A stretch of 64,000 nt of DNA from Taenia hydatigena (Eukaryota > Platyhelminthes > Cestoda > Cyclophyllidea > Taeniidae): positions 16,981,423-17,045,422 of the forward strand of contig JADWOT020000004.1 in assembly GCA_036345935.2 (NCBI GenBank), given 5' to 3'. The notes under the pieces were generated by a model. That model searched no databases. It was given only the letters and a program-made list of their open reading frames with translations, and had not been told where the DNA came from. Below, in pieces: positions 35,451-47,373 of this stretch. How positions within the stretch are numbered: the stretch's first letter is position 1; each line of letters begins with the position of its first letter. Both the position numbers and the translations under genes were made by a program.

Positions 35451-38400
35451 ATTAAATTCGCCACTAATTTTCTTCCGGCAGAGATGGACAGGCGTATTTT
35501 ATAATGCCTCTCTCATAACTGGCCAAATTTCTCAAAGTCCGATTACGGCTATGCACATGCAGCTCGATGAGATAGAGGAAGCGCATAGGGTGAATAGGTA
35601 TCCCGACGCAGACGTGTGAGGACCTGACAATCAGGGTCTACCTCAACAAATCGATTGTTCAGATGTGGTTTAAAAATCATTGAGCCAAGCTTTGTAAATC
35701 GAAATGGCGAGAGTCAAGTAAACAGAAAACGTTGCTACCACGACTGAAGGCAAACCGTCTTTCCCTTTTGAACTCAATTCCTTACATTAAATCCCATCCA
35801 GAATACATTTTTCTTTGGAATGCAGTTGTGACACTGCAACGTAGCACACCACGTACCGAGTTCTTCACCGGCCAACTGCGCACCTTCGTCCACTACACGA
35901 TGCAATGCTCCACGCTGCTGTCCTTTCGGCAATTTTCTTTTATCCTCAACGTCTCTCCTCAGCCTTGCCTTATTCCTATTGTCTTTCTACTCCTTCTTTC
36001 CTCCTCGTTCTCCACACTGCAAGGAGACAACCTAAAAAGATCTCGTAAAAGTCAAAGATTCAGGGAAAAATGCCGTCCCTTCTTGTCGTCCCTATTTTAC
36101 GCCTTTCTTTCTTTCCTTTATCCCCTTCATTATTTGCATCCGTCATATGAAGCAATATCTCAGAGGATAATATATACATATCGTTTGAAACTGTCAGGAG
36201 AGACCTGTGTGGTTAAGCCAAGCATACCACTTACTTGCTCGATCTTTTGCTTATTTCCGCCACATCAACACTGTTGATGACCGCATTTGGAAATGGTCAC
36301 GTGTTGCTCTTGTACAGATTATAAAGTCGTACACTGCCACAAATAAAGGAAGCAATTACTAGTTTCAGTACGGGTAGGATCGCTCCGGTTTTCAATGGCG
36401 TAATCTGAAGAAGTGAAAAGAGTGAGTGAACTTTAGGAATAAGGACTTGCGTGAATGAAGCTCGGACAAAAAGGGCTATAAATGACACTTGCGGAGTAAA
36501 AGGGTCCTAGTGATTTTGGCATCAGAATAGCAGTTGATGACTTTCCCGTATTACGCGATTCATGCGTTGAACCGTGCTTGAACATGATTTGATCGCGTTG
36601 ATTCTGTAGTGCTGCCATCCTTCACAGCGTCAGTTTTGGGCATTCGTGTTTCCCTAAGCTAATATTTAATCAGGGAATGCTCGATGATTGCAAGTCAGCA
36701 TAACTCTAGTCGTTCCACTTTATTTATCAATGTCATTTAAATCTGCTCTTTTTCCCGGTTTCAAATAAATTTTTAGCGAAGTAATGCTACTCTGGTACCG
36801 ATAAATCCTCGAAGACTGTCACACTTGATACAAAGCAGGAGTGGCAATACGCATGTACAATGCTTTGTAAAATGTACATTTTTAAATGCGTGCTGAAGAA
36901 GAGGGGTTGTGAATGAACAAAGTTCCCCAGAAGCAATGGACGTCACCCACTTCCATGGAGGAAGCATATTCTGAACGCACGTAAACAGTATCACTGGAAC
37001 TTGTTTATATCATTATTAGCCAATGGCTTCCTATCGCCTAGTCAGTGCTCTCATTCCAGGAAAGTAAATGCTTACACATGAAACATGCGCGTTAGGCCAA
37101 TTACAATGGTGCCAGTTGTAGACAATGTCCACACCTCCATGAACATTAGGGTTATCAAAGCGTGACTTGAAATCGCCATATGCAACCGGTGGGTGCGTTC
37201 TCTAATCCTATATCAAAGGTTTTCGTGACTGAGTTTAACCCCAACAGCTAGTCTGAATCGGCACGGACAGAAAAAAATGGATATTTGCTACGGATTTTGT
37301 CACTCTCCCTCATTACACGGACAAAACGTCAATTAGTGTGTAAGAATCTTCAAATATTAGCCGAATGAACCATCTGCAACTTACCCTCAACCAGGATTGC
37401 TACAGGCATTACTGTTCTGTTCGGACACTGTTTAATCACCCATTAGTGTCGATAAGCTCTATGGTTTGGACGGCAAAGCGGGAGGATCTAAAGTTGGTTG
37501 TTTTTCCTTTACTTACTAGAAAACAATGTTTTATGCCCTCTTCAAGAAAATGAACTCGGAATTAGGAAGGTATAGAGCAACTACTGCGCCTCCTACTAAG
37601 GTTTCAAAAGTAGGAAGCCTCTTGATGAGCTCTTCAGAACCGAGCAGCTACATGCTTGGACGTAATCGGATCCACTCATCATCGATGTCGACAGCCGCTG
37701 GTGCTGCACAGGTTCAGACAAACTGATAATGAATGTCGGCACCAAATCTTAACTCTGCAGTGAGGCCGCATGAATAAGTATTCATGGAACTGCTTCTACT
37801 TACAGATCTTGCTTCACAATGCCTCATTAAGACGCCAGACCATTTAGACGTCCTAAGGATCTATGCAAGCATAAAAGGGGTACTACGATCAAAACTCCTC
37901 CGCTATCATTAGCTCATTTTCATCTGTTCTAATGAGAGTGTTCTAGCAGAAGTTATGGCCAAAGTCAATTTCACTCCATTTGCAAGGATGCTAAATCACC
38001 TAATGAAAGAATTTTTAACCGTTAATTAGCTCAGTTATAGCTGCTCTAAAAACGCGAAAACCTAGGATTTTAAATGAGAACTATCTCAAAAGCAGCGCAA
38101 ATATGACAAAAAACTACTATCTGTAGATTATCAGCCTACTCTCTACAACTTCTGCTCCACTCGTAAAATGTTAGAATGCATCACCATTGATCACGGTGGG
38201 ATTGAGTGGTAGTCGAGTGGGCATGACACATATGCCATGGTAATTAGTAATGTGTCCAAGACAATTCAATGCTTCAATGAAGAGTTTGCAAAGACACCTT
38301 TGGCCACTGCAACGGCCACGGAGATAGAACCATTCCACATGCATTTCTCTATCTATGAGTTTAGTCTGCATCATTGCTACCATCCGGATTTCGCGCCAGT

Positions 38401-40648
38401 TCTTACGTTCACTGCATTCAATTTGTCGAGAAGACCATGCAACTACTAAATCCTACTTTTTTCTGTAGTCAGCACAGATGTACTCATGCATACGGTTATG
38501 ACTGACAGAGCCCTTCTCAGTGGAGGTCTACCTCATTAAATTAATGCAGAAGTACTGATGTTAAAATCCGTTTAAGTAGTTTTGTGGCTCTATACATACG
38601 GCTGATTGATTTACCGCTAGGAATGTTTCTTTGCTTGCAACGATCTCAGGTTAAGTCGTCCAAATGTTAAAAGAGCAGCACAGAGCAATGCTGTCTTGAT
38701 GTGGATTGAGTTCATGCAAGGCCTGCGGGGCAGTGAGGGTAATTCCGCTGTGATTGAAAGGATGAGGTAGAAAGGAAAGAGAAGTGAGTAAGGACGAAAG
38801 ATAATGCATTCCAAATGACTATTTTACAGTGTCATCCAATCCGTCTGTTAACAGAAACTTTGTTTATAGAATAGAGAAGCTTTCAGACATTGAGAGAATT
38901 TGGTCGAAATGCTGCGCACCCTTTTTGTCGTGAGAATTGGGCCTAATCTTTGGTTGCAGCTCATAACTGCTGGTTTAAAGCTGTTGTGATCAAACCCTAT
39001 CTGAATGCGCTTTCAATGCAAATTACAGCACTTAATGAAAAGCAATCTCGCCTCCTTCCAAGCTGTTAACCTTATGGCCGGAGGTGGAAGTCAATAACAT
39101 ATGTTTAAACGTCCATAAAAAAGTACAAAACGAGTGTGCAAGCGCTAGTTCTATACCAACGGTGGGTGCAAAAAGCTAAAGCCTTTTCTCCATTCCTCCA
39201 CGAGTAGATAGCAGGCTTCTCTTGACTGCTGGTCAACAAAAGTTCAAAGTGCTTGACTCCTCTTTAGTCCGTCCTCAACGGTTCACATCGAGCATGGATA
39301 TGCTGCAAGCATACAGATAACCACTCGACGATCAAGGTTACTCAAGGACTACAAATTCATCTAAATAGCAAAAACTACCCATTAGTTCAGTCTTCACCGC
39401 CTGGTCAGTCGTCAGACTTGTACGCGCGTATCCTACCTTTCTCCGATCATTCGCAGGTATCGCCAAAATTTGGTAGTGGTGAATGTGTCAGTGAAGTCGC
39501 TGTCTAGCGGTATCTGATCCCCTGGTAGGAGGGGGTTCTCAACGGAGCCCAATTCGGAGCGCTTAGTTTCCTTGTTGCAAAAATGTGGTTTTAACTAGCT
39601 CTTAGGTTTTGTCATTATTTTTGTCGATTTGATAAAGAAGCCTTTGTTTTAACTACGTTCATATGCCTTTTATAGTGGTGCATCCACTAAGTGGACAATG
39701 GACAGAATGAAATATTATGTTTAAAACCGCGACGTAAGTTGGTACAATCAATTTGGATCTGCTTCCTACCATTCGTGCTATTTTCCTTCGACGAAATTGA
39801 TAGCAATTTACATGCATCATACTGAGCGTCTAAAAACAAACTAATGCGCAAGTCACATTCGACCAGGCTGTTAGTGTCAGCCATCCTGGAGTTGAAGAAA
39901 CCGAGACACATTTTCCTTCTTATCGTCAATGTTTGAGCTGCTGTTCCTCCAGCAAGTAACAAAGAGATTAGTTAGAAGACAGTAGAGGAGGTAGTAGATT
40001 CGTCATGACAACAACCGCGATCCAAATGCCACCACAACCTTCTTCGCGGTGCTGTGGTCAATCACCAAAGTGAGCATGCCTGACAGACCCTGGTGTTGCA
40101 TACCAACGCTTTGCTTGTGAGATAATGGTCCATTGCAATTACCTTTCCTTCGAATTTATGGGTTTCGATGGATGAGCGGCCGGGCGCAGTACTCAGCTGC
40201 GTGAGTTTTCGGAATTTGCTACTCATTTTGTTAGTGATTCTAACACGTTTGCTCATCACATTGCCTACCCGAATTCCTCAGCCCACTTATTTTTATTTTA
40301 CTGACCTCTCCGCAACATCTTCCCTGTACATTTAATGTTGGTAATTTGAAGGGCAACAAGGCATTGCGTTGCAAAAGAGCATCGTCCATTTTTATACACA
40401 CAACTCGCTAGTGGTGCGTTTGTCACTTATGTCAACAGTAAAGTAAAATATTGGCATGATTGTCTCTGTAATTGTTAGCAATAAAAAGTCCGGACAGTAA
40501 GGCTAGATTTTTTCATATGGATGGAAACGTAGTGCTGCAGAGTAGCTGAAATTGAATAAAGGTATTTTGCATGGGTGAGATTAGGAAAAGGACGGTGACG
40601 AATCGTGTCTGCGTGTTTTCTTGTAGATTGTCTTCGCAAATCTCTTTT

Positions 40649-41122
40649 CTAGGACACTAAGTTGCCTTTCTTGCTAACATGAAATGATTGTTTGGAGCTA
40701 AGCGATGTCATACTGACACGCATGAATTCTCTAAGACCGTCACAAATGAGGGCCAACTTCTCAACTCTGTCCAATATCCTTGCAATAGAACTTCTGGCAC
40801 AAAATGTTTGGGAGATATGCCGAGACATGTCTCGGCTGACTTTATCTTCCAACTTGTACCAAGTCGTTTGTATTAACTGGCGATGTATCATGAGACATAC
40901 TTTGCGTATCCCATTTGTCTGATCATCCCATCCCCTATGGAATCTGCTAGCATGATGGACGGCGCTAGAAGCGGAGGCGAGAGGATTATGCAGTGTGTCG
41001 GAGTTCGTTAAACGGCTGGTGTTGGTATCCGGAATATTTATGTATTCTGTACTACTACTAGGTATCATTACTCCTTCTTCGAGAGGAGTGATGAGAATGG
41101 CTAAAAGCGCTGCAGTGTACAT
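40649..41122 (-). other. candidate 157-codon open frame, unknown product
   Basis: Open from ATG at 41122 to TAG at 40649. The second half has a charged, helix-prone pattern (for example ARILDRVEKLALICDGLREF) that looks more protein-like than most chance frames here. A donor-like AAA|GTATGT inside it means the true exon, if any, could end near codon 70. No domain was recognised and no neighbour supports it. Confidence 0.3.
40820..40835. repeat. 16-base perfect palindrome containing a p53-type half-site
   Basis: CCGAGACATGTCTCGG is a perfect palindrome, and its centre AGACATGTCT fits the RRRCWWGYYY pattern. Only one half-site is present, so binding by a p53-family protein is speculative. It lies inside the 40649-41122 open frame. 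Confidence 0.5.
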
Positions 41123-43503
41123 GCATAAATTAATGATAGAGATGTTTCATTGCGAAATTTTGCTTCCAACATCATGGAGTTCTTTAATTTTTCATGAGTC
41201 AAAGTCAATTATTGTTGGTGGTACAGGCGATCAGTGCATGTGAAATTAGATAAGGCTTCCACTGCTGAGTGTTCGGCATCAATTATAACAAGATGACCTG
41301 CTACTGCGACTATGACTTGAGGTTGGAGTTGAAAGGTGCAGAAGTGTAGTTGGGTGAGTTGGTGGCAGAGAAGAGGAAGCGAGTGTTTGAAAAAAACCAC
41401 AAGACGCACTTCCCCCTTAACTAACCACCGTGTGCAGGGGCATGAATGCTAAGGGGGTGGGGAGGAGGGAAGGTTGTCAATTGCTTGAGTATCTAAAGTC
41501 CTTTGCGCCTTGCATGTTCGCTAAATGTTGTATTGGCCTGCTGACCTTTCAACTGCTTCGATAACATGGTGCTGAAGCCTCCCTCCAGTTATTGATATTG
41601 GTCTTTGAAGTAAAAAACACAGCTGTTAATGACACAATGTGATGCAAGTGAAGTGATTGAAAAATTTAGCCAGAATTAATTTGAATTTGGACACTAGTTA
41701 AGTACTTGCAGTGTAGGTGTTTTTGATGTGGCGATTAATTTAAAATCAAGGAGGAAGACTGAAAATGCGGTAGGGGTAGGAAAAGGTGTAAAATATGTGC
41801 TAAAAGATACCAATAAATTGTTTGTTTCGATCAGAAAGGGAAGGGATATAATGACGTCCTTTCGAGTAGTGAATAAGAGGAGAGTTTTGTTGGCTTATGA
41901 TTGATATAAATGCTACGTTATAGGGAGAATAAACAACAACAAAGTACTTGATTTCGTATTCCAAGGCGACTGCAATGCTTGAAAGTAGGGAGGATTCGAT
42001 CGACGATATTTTGCCCCTTCATGCTGGCGGATTGGGCGACTTGAGGTACAAGAAGGAGAAATCGCGAAAATGTGAAGTCTTTTTAAAGGACTCTGCTGTA
42101 AACTTTCACGAACCAAAGGGGGACTATCCATAGCATGCCAATCACCGATTAACTACTCGTCGATTGTTCTGTTGACGGATAGGATAGGCATGCATAGGAT
42201 GAGCGCTAATTTATAACTTTTAAGCATTGCTTTTATTGTGGGTTTTATAACTCCTTATTTGTGCCCTTATGGTGGAGACTAATTTTTTTTGAGAGCCTTC
42301 GGCTTTCTTCTCGTAGTCCGTCCCGCGAACTAGACCCGCGTAATCGCCCTCTTTCAAGCAGGATATTGTCAACATCATCTGCGTTCGTTTTATTTGCTCT
42401 CTTTCTTTTTGCACGAAATCAAGATAATTGAGCTGTTTTATGCTCTCCTTTTTTATCATGCAGTCGGAGTGGTGCATGGTGACCCACTTTTGCCTATAAT
42501 GATGAAGGCTGCATGAATTAGCGTGCTTCACTCCCACTAGAGTGATGGCAGGTTTCCAATGCAACAACAAAGTAGAAGTATTTATTGGAAGTTAAAGCCT
42601 GTAAGGAGGATAAACGATGACGATATTAGTAGAGAAGAGACTTGAAAAGTTTTTCATCACTTTCAAATGTGATCGCTTTTAAAGGGATCGGTGATTGATT
42701 AGTCTGAGTTTGGCGTTTGGCCAAAGTCTGAAATAGAGGTAACACTCCTTCTACATCACCATTTAAAGGTGTTATAAGGCACAGAATTTTTTCAATGGTT
42801 CCGGCATTTCCTCCCAGCACCACATACCAGCTCTTCTTACTTAAATCTCTAAAATGTGCGGCTCTCAGCGGACAATTTTCTTCCAGTGTTAATTGTACAT
42901 ATGCCCTTCCCGTCTGTGATTTTGTTATAAATGCATACACAAAGATGATTACTTATCCTACACCAGCTTTCCTTCCCAAAATGTTCAGGTGTACATCTAA
43001 AAGGAAACATGCGACCGTATTTTTTAACGAAAAGTTCCAATTTGACGGGCTGGAAAGGTTAACATTAGCCACTCAGGGCGACTTCATTGTGCAGACCAAG
43101 GCTTTGAAATCTCCAAGATCTGTACTTCTACTTAGTGCCAAATTTGGAGGGTAGGGGATCGAGATTATTCCTTTTATAGAGTTTACACCTGTACTAGATG
43201 GTAGACTCAATCGTACAAAGTGATGTCAAATCCAACAATAGTAATCCAACATTCTAAAAACGTTCAGCTCTAAATACTGCCACTGTCCTTCTCCATGGCT
43301 TTCAATACTTCCACGTGGGTGAAAATGCATCCACCTTGTTCAGGTAAATTACTTTGCTATGAAGCAGAGCGCATTCGTGCAGCATCGCCACACATATGGT
43401 TTCCTCCCCTTACTCCTTCTCCTCCCCTCATCCCTTACATCGAGATCAGGTGTTCGGAACATTACAAATGGCTCATTACCAACCCCCCACTCTCTGCCCT
43501 CAC

Positions 43504-43789
43504 CTGCTCCCTCAGTGTCTGGTCCTGATCCGAAAATATTATCATTTTGGCTCCCGCGCACTAGTGTAGGGGGCGACGGTGAAGATAACGATGATTGGGG
43601 TGCAGGAACATTCCCCCATCCTCCCCTTTGACCACTGTCATCCCCCTTCCCACTGCCAGGTGCGATTTTAACGAAGAAAGCCGATGGGACAAAGGGGTAA
43701 GGGGGCAGTGGCGAGGTTGAAGAACTTGTATTTTGCGCTATGCTCTCTACCATGCTTCGCATCCCATTTAGATCGATGTCGTTGGTCTA
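43504..43789 (-). other. candidate coding exon, Ser/Pro/Gly-rich
   Basis: Reading on the - strand, an acceptor-like sequence ending TTGTAG at 43790 is followed by 95 open codons and a consensus donor GGAGCAG|GTGAGG after 43504, ending in phase 1. An internal ATG is at 43762. The peptide is Ser/Pro/Gly-rich with the stretch PLPPYPFVPSAFF, a composition common in disordered parts of regulatory proteins. The segment is more GC-rich than its surroundings. No family was recognised and no partner exon was found. A chance open frame is possible, since frames of about 100 codons are expected by chance in a window this size. Confidence 0.3.
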
Positions 43790-45169
43790 CAATTTGTTGT
43801 GCAGGTGTGGAATCACGATGAGAGTAAGTGGAAAGTCTACTTTTACTCCTCCTTGCTCCGAAGGGTTAAATACTCATTATGCTCGACCATGCTCCCTTTG
43901 CATTAGCCTTGGTACCACAAAGAGGCATCTAAGTCTTGCGGTGGAATCAATAGCATGATTAGAGCGCCATAACGCTGTTTGGATGCTAGTCTCTGATGGC
44001 TGCAACAATTCCCTTCTCAGGCTTCATGCGACCACCACCACTGCAAACCATATTTTGTACTTCCAGGTCCGCCCGCCAAACTAGCACGTGACGGCGATCC
44101 TACAGGTCAAAACACGTTTCTTGGTGTCCACATGTAAGTGCAGTGTAAATAATACTTCAGACGAGGTCTGCGTACACAATGTTTTGGTGTCGCGAAAGGT
44201 GGAGTGACAGACGGTGAAGTGTTGGATGCCTTTTTAGTTGTAACCCAAGATAGGGACATTCAGGGTGGATGCCACTGTCTATGCACATGCATTACAATGC
44301 ATGGGTGGGTAGGTGGCACTCTCACCATACTCTCTGCCTGTCACCTATCTTCCGAGCCCAAAATGTCGGTGGATCCTGATAGATGCAGATTGCGCTTGTT
44401 TATTTGATAGACTGAGCTTAATAGAAACCCACAAAGAAAGAACCTTTTAAAGTCGCGTTAAATTGGTGTTTGAAATGATGAAGCCCCGAAGATGCATCTG
44501 ATGCCACGTTGAAGATGTCGGTAGGAGGCGGTTTGTCAGTAAACCTGAACTGTCTCAAACAAAACATTGCTCTGACCGAAAGCAGAAGGTATCACCACTT
44601 GTCCCTATCAGTCATATGGCAGCTAACGAAGTGACAATTCATTCCACGCATTAGTCAAATGTCCCAGAAATGGATGCCAAGGCTGGAAGATGGTTTTTAC
44701 GATCTGTGCACTATGTCATCTACAGATGAGTGTAGGCGTACCCAAGTTTTCCACCTCAGAACCACCGACGGTACCTCCCAACCTTTGCTAAAGATTTCTG
44801 GACAATTTCAAGACACATTCGCCTCGACAAGATCCCATCCCATGCGGACACGTAAAAGCTATAGTTCCAGTTAGACATGAACGTCACCTTCTTCCCAATC
44901 CACACCAAGAGCTCGATGCGGCAAACATGGAAGTGCAGCTCTTTTCTTTTTCCAAGACCCCTTAGAATGCCTCAGTCAGACGCCCAGGTATCCGCAATTA
45001 TTCACACTCATTCCCAAAACGCCGTGATTGTAGGGGAAAGTGGCCCAATGCACTGGCTTACAGTGGTTAAATATCCATCCAATCTGCCATAAGATACCGA
45101 CTGCGAGACATTTATTGTCGACCTGCTGTGTCCCACAGATCATCCCCATCATTAAGCCTGGCCTTCTAT

Positions 45170-45370
45170 AGTCTGTCATTTTACTCCCTCTCTCCCTTCC
45201 TTCCTCTTCGTCCAGGTGCACAATCTGTCTCTCCCTCTACCCACTCCTGTCAGTCCTCCTTCCCTTCCCCTACTTGGGGACAGAGAAGGGGGAGGGAGAG
45301 AGGGGCTCTCAACGATGGGACACACGTCTCTCGGTGCCCACTCCTCTTTCCTCCCCCCCCCCCTCCCCCT
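45170..45370 (+). repeat. pyrimidine-rich tract with C11 run upstream of the bHLH gene
   Basis: The + strand is rich in CTCCC and CTTCC repeats and ends with eleven consecutive C at 45353-45363, then T and five more C. It ends about 80 bases before the start codon. The left arm holds a purine-rich equivalent near 33.79-33.89 kb. Such tracts can be promoter elements or unstable DNA structures; no TATA box was identified. Confidence 0.6.
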
Positions 45371-45446
45371 TAAAATCTCGCAGTGATTGGCGAAATACGA
45401 CTCCCGACCCAAGCATAGGTGCGCCGTAATCACGATTGCACAAGTC

Positions 45447-46587
45447 ATGGAGTTCGGCAACCGACAGTTGGCCCTCTGGCATAAACGACGAAAGCGACAG
45501 GAGGGAAAGGCTCCACGGTGTGATGATGAGGAGTTACACAATTCGAGTAAACGTGTGCGGGCTTCAACCTTCAACCTGACTGTCGATGTGTTGGAAAGTA
45601 GGTCGTGTAGCGTGGAGGAGGTATGTCCGTTTCCAGTGAGGGATGACATATTTGTTTCCTTCAGAATAATTGAGGGTTGTAACAATAGAGGTTAGAGGCT
45701 TTCTTCTTCTTTCAATTTCCAAATTCATGCGTACTTTTTAAATGAAATTGATTTTCTGCTGTATGGGTTAACAACGCTTACAGCGCCCGTCCCACAAATG
45801 AGCGTTGCGATGCGTTGAATAATTTGTAGCAGACATCAATGCCTCCAAATCACATTAACCATCGACGACATTTTAATAGCTTTTTATTTTCTCGGCCAGC
45901 TCCCACATTACGTTGCGTCGATGTTTTAGAATGCAGGGAACTAATGCAAAAATGTATTTGCTGATAGCATTGCTTCTAGCTAGAAAAGTATAGAGCAATA
46001 ATTTGAACATATGTGGTTGCATTCAGGACACTGAAATGACTAAGTGTCCATTTTGTCCCATCTGATACTTAAAATTTAGTCCCTCATATTCGCGGAGTGT
46101 CTTGCTTACTTATGTGAAATGTAGATGTAATATTTGTGTTCGGTTAGGTGTAGCGGGATGAGTCGGTTTTCAAAATACCGTGATTAGTCGATCGGTATTC
46201 AAGGGACCAGTGGTAAAGGTTTCCCGCAACATCGAATCTGTGTCGCGTCTAAGTAAATTAAGATTTTCGGTTCACGCCTAGACTGAATGGAAGGCTTTGT
46301 CGAACGCTCAAAGCGAAGATGATGAATCCGCGAGGAAGAGACGCGCCACCCAACGTGAGCAGGATAGACGCCGAACACAGGCGTTGAATAGAGCATTTGC
46401 TCAACTACGAGCCTCCCTACCTCATGTGCCACAGGATACCAAGTTGACGAAACTGCGAACACTGCGTATAGCCATTGCGTACATTCGACAGCTGCAGACT
46501 GTGGCCCAGCTACAAATTCAGACCAATCATTCGTCCTCCCCTCTCTCCATTCCTCCGCACCCATCACTACCACCCTGGACCCCATGA
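45447..46587 (+). CDS. hand: HAND-type bHLH transcription factor, two exons
   Basis: Exons 45447-45620 and 46282-46587 join in phase 0 to give about 159 residues. Exon 1 (58 residues) starts at the first ATG after an in-frame stop, is basic, and ends at donor GAG|GTATGT. Exon 2 follows an acceptor ending CCTAG. It carries the whole bHLH domain at about residues 76-130: basic region with R87-R88-R89-T90-Q91, helix 1 (LNRAFAQLR), a loop with VPQDTKL, and helix 2 (TLRIAIAYIRQL). The VPxDTKLxK-xxTLR stretch is the hallmark of the HAND branch; Twist, Ptf1a and paraxis differ in this loop. Family members bind E-box DNA in the nucleus as dimers and specify mesodermal and neural tissue. The C-terminal tail is short and Ser/Pro-rich. 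Oddly, the E-box-contacting Glu is Asp (D86), and the usual Asn three residues before it is Arg (R83). An inverted dead copy lies 12 kb away. bHLH assignment is near certain; HAND orthology is probable. The first exon is inferred from splice signals and from similarity to the second copy. Confidence 0.85.
45621..46281 (+). other. intron of the HAND-type bHLH gene
   Basis: This 661-base intron runs from GTATGT at 45621 to CCTAG ending at 46281, and both junctions keep reading phase 0. Much of it can be aligned with the inverted copy: the part next to the acceptor (about 45940-46280) against 30480-30830, a short piece at about 45760-45840 against 32100-32190, and the donor side against 33360-33460. 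Preservation of intron sequence shows the second copy arose from genomic DNA and not from a processed mRNA. Confidence 0.7.
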
Positions 46588-47250
46588 CAAAGCCTCTTTC
46601 CACCACTTTTGCCCTCTTAGTCTATAATGCAAGATACTTCATAAGTAGTGATGAACTTCTTCTGATTACGTTGCCCATAAATTTATTCCCCACCACCTCC
46701 CAGTGGTGGTTGTGGAAACGACCCACTCAGTATGACTGATGAAAGCTAGTTCGTAGCTTTTCAATTAGCAATCAAGCGTCGACCTAATTACGAAGGTTTT
46801 CCAACAGTGCAAAACACTATTGAGTTTATTAAGTAAAAGAATTTCCGGTACATCTACACGTCTACCTCATTGTTTCGCTAAGCGTCTGGAAAGCCGTCCT
46901 GTCATGAAGCTGTGGCATTATGACTGAACCAGTCTGGGACGCTGTTACAGCTCCCATAAGGCACGACATGTCTGGGAAGCCGTTGTTGCGGACATCCATG
47001 AGCTCTAGCTATATGTCAGAATTTTCATTAACCGACTAAGTCATTAATGATGTATGAACCGCCTTGAGCACAGGTCACGGCCTACGCTTATTTGTGCTTT
47101 ATTGTCGGTAAGGTAATGTTGACCTTCAAAGTGGAATGACGCCCTTGGGTTTTGACACCCCTATTGATGTAATCCAGGCGTTTCATGGGATGGTTTATGT
47201 TTTTAGGTCTAGATAGAGAGAATGAGGCGGAACACACCTCTGCCGTTTGC

Positions 47251-47373
47251 AATGAACCTTCACACAAGCTAATTTTCGTAAATCAGTGCTTTCAAGTAAC
47301 TTGGTTTTTTATCAAACGCGTTTCCTCGAAGGCACCATCACTGCTGTCTGCCGAGTTGGACCAACTCACGGCA
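47251..47373 (+). other. best-conserved non-coding block downstream of the bHLH gene
   Basis: Matches 29525-29646 on the opposite strand with about 14 differences in about 120 bases by hand count, better than the exons do. A one-base gap breaks any shared reading frame, so coding is unlikely. It lies about 0.7 kb after the stop codon. It could be a 3' UTR element, an enhancer, or simply a slowly diverging stretch. Confidence 0.5.

Larger units (their letters stand above)
34601..44559. other. spacer between the inverted arms
   Basis: About 10 kb, AT-rich, with the two weak - strand candidates at 43504-43789 and 40649-41122 and otherwise short frames. The 181-codon frame at 35732-36277 (+) lacks domain character. 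Confidence 0.5.

Noticed and set aside
35732..36277. 181-codon open frame on the + strand
   Set aside because: No domain, no splice support, biased Ser/Phe/Leu composition; plausible by chance in 64 kb.
45176..45685. 169-codon open frame on the - strand
   Set aside because: It is antisense to exon 1 of the bHLH gene and the upstream CT tract; the openness follows from base composition.
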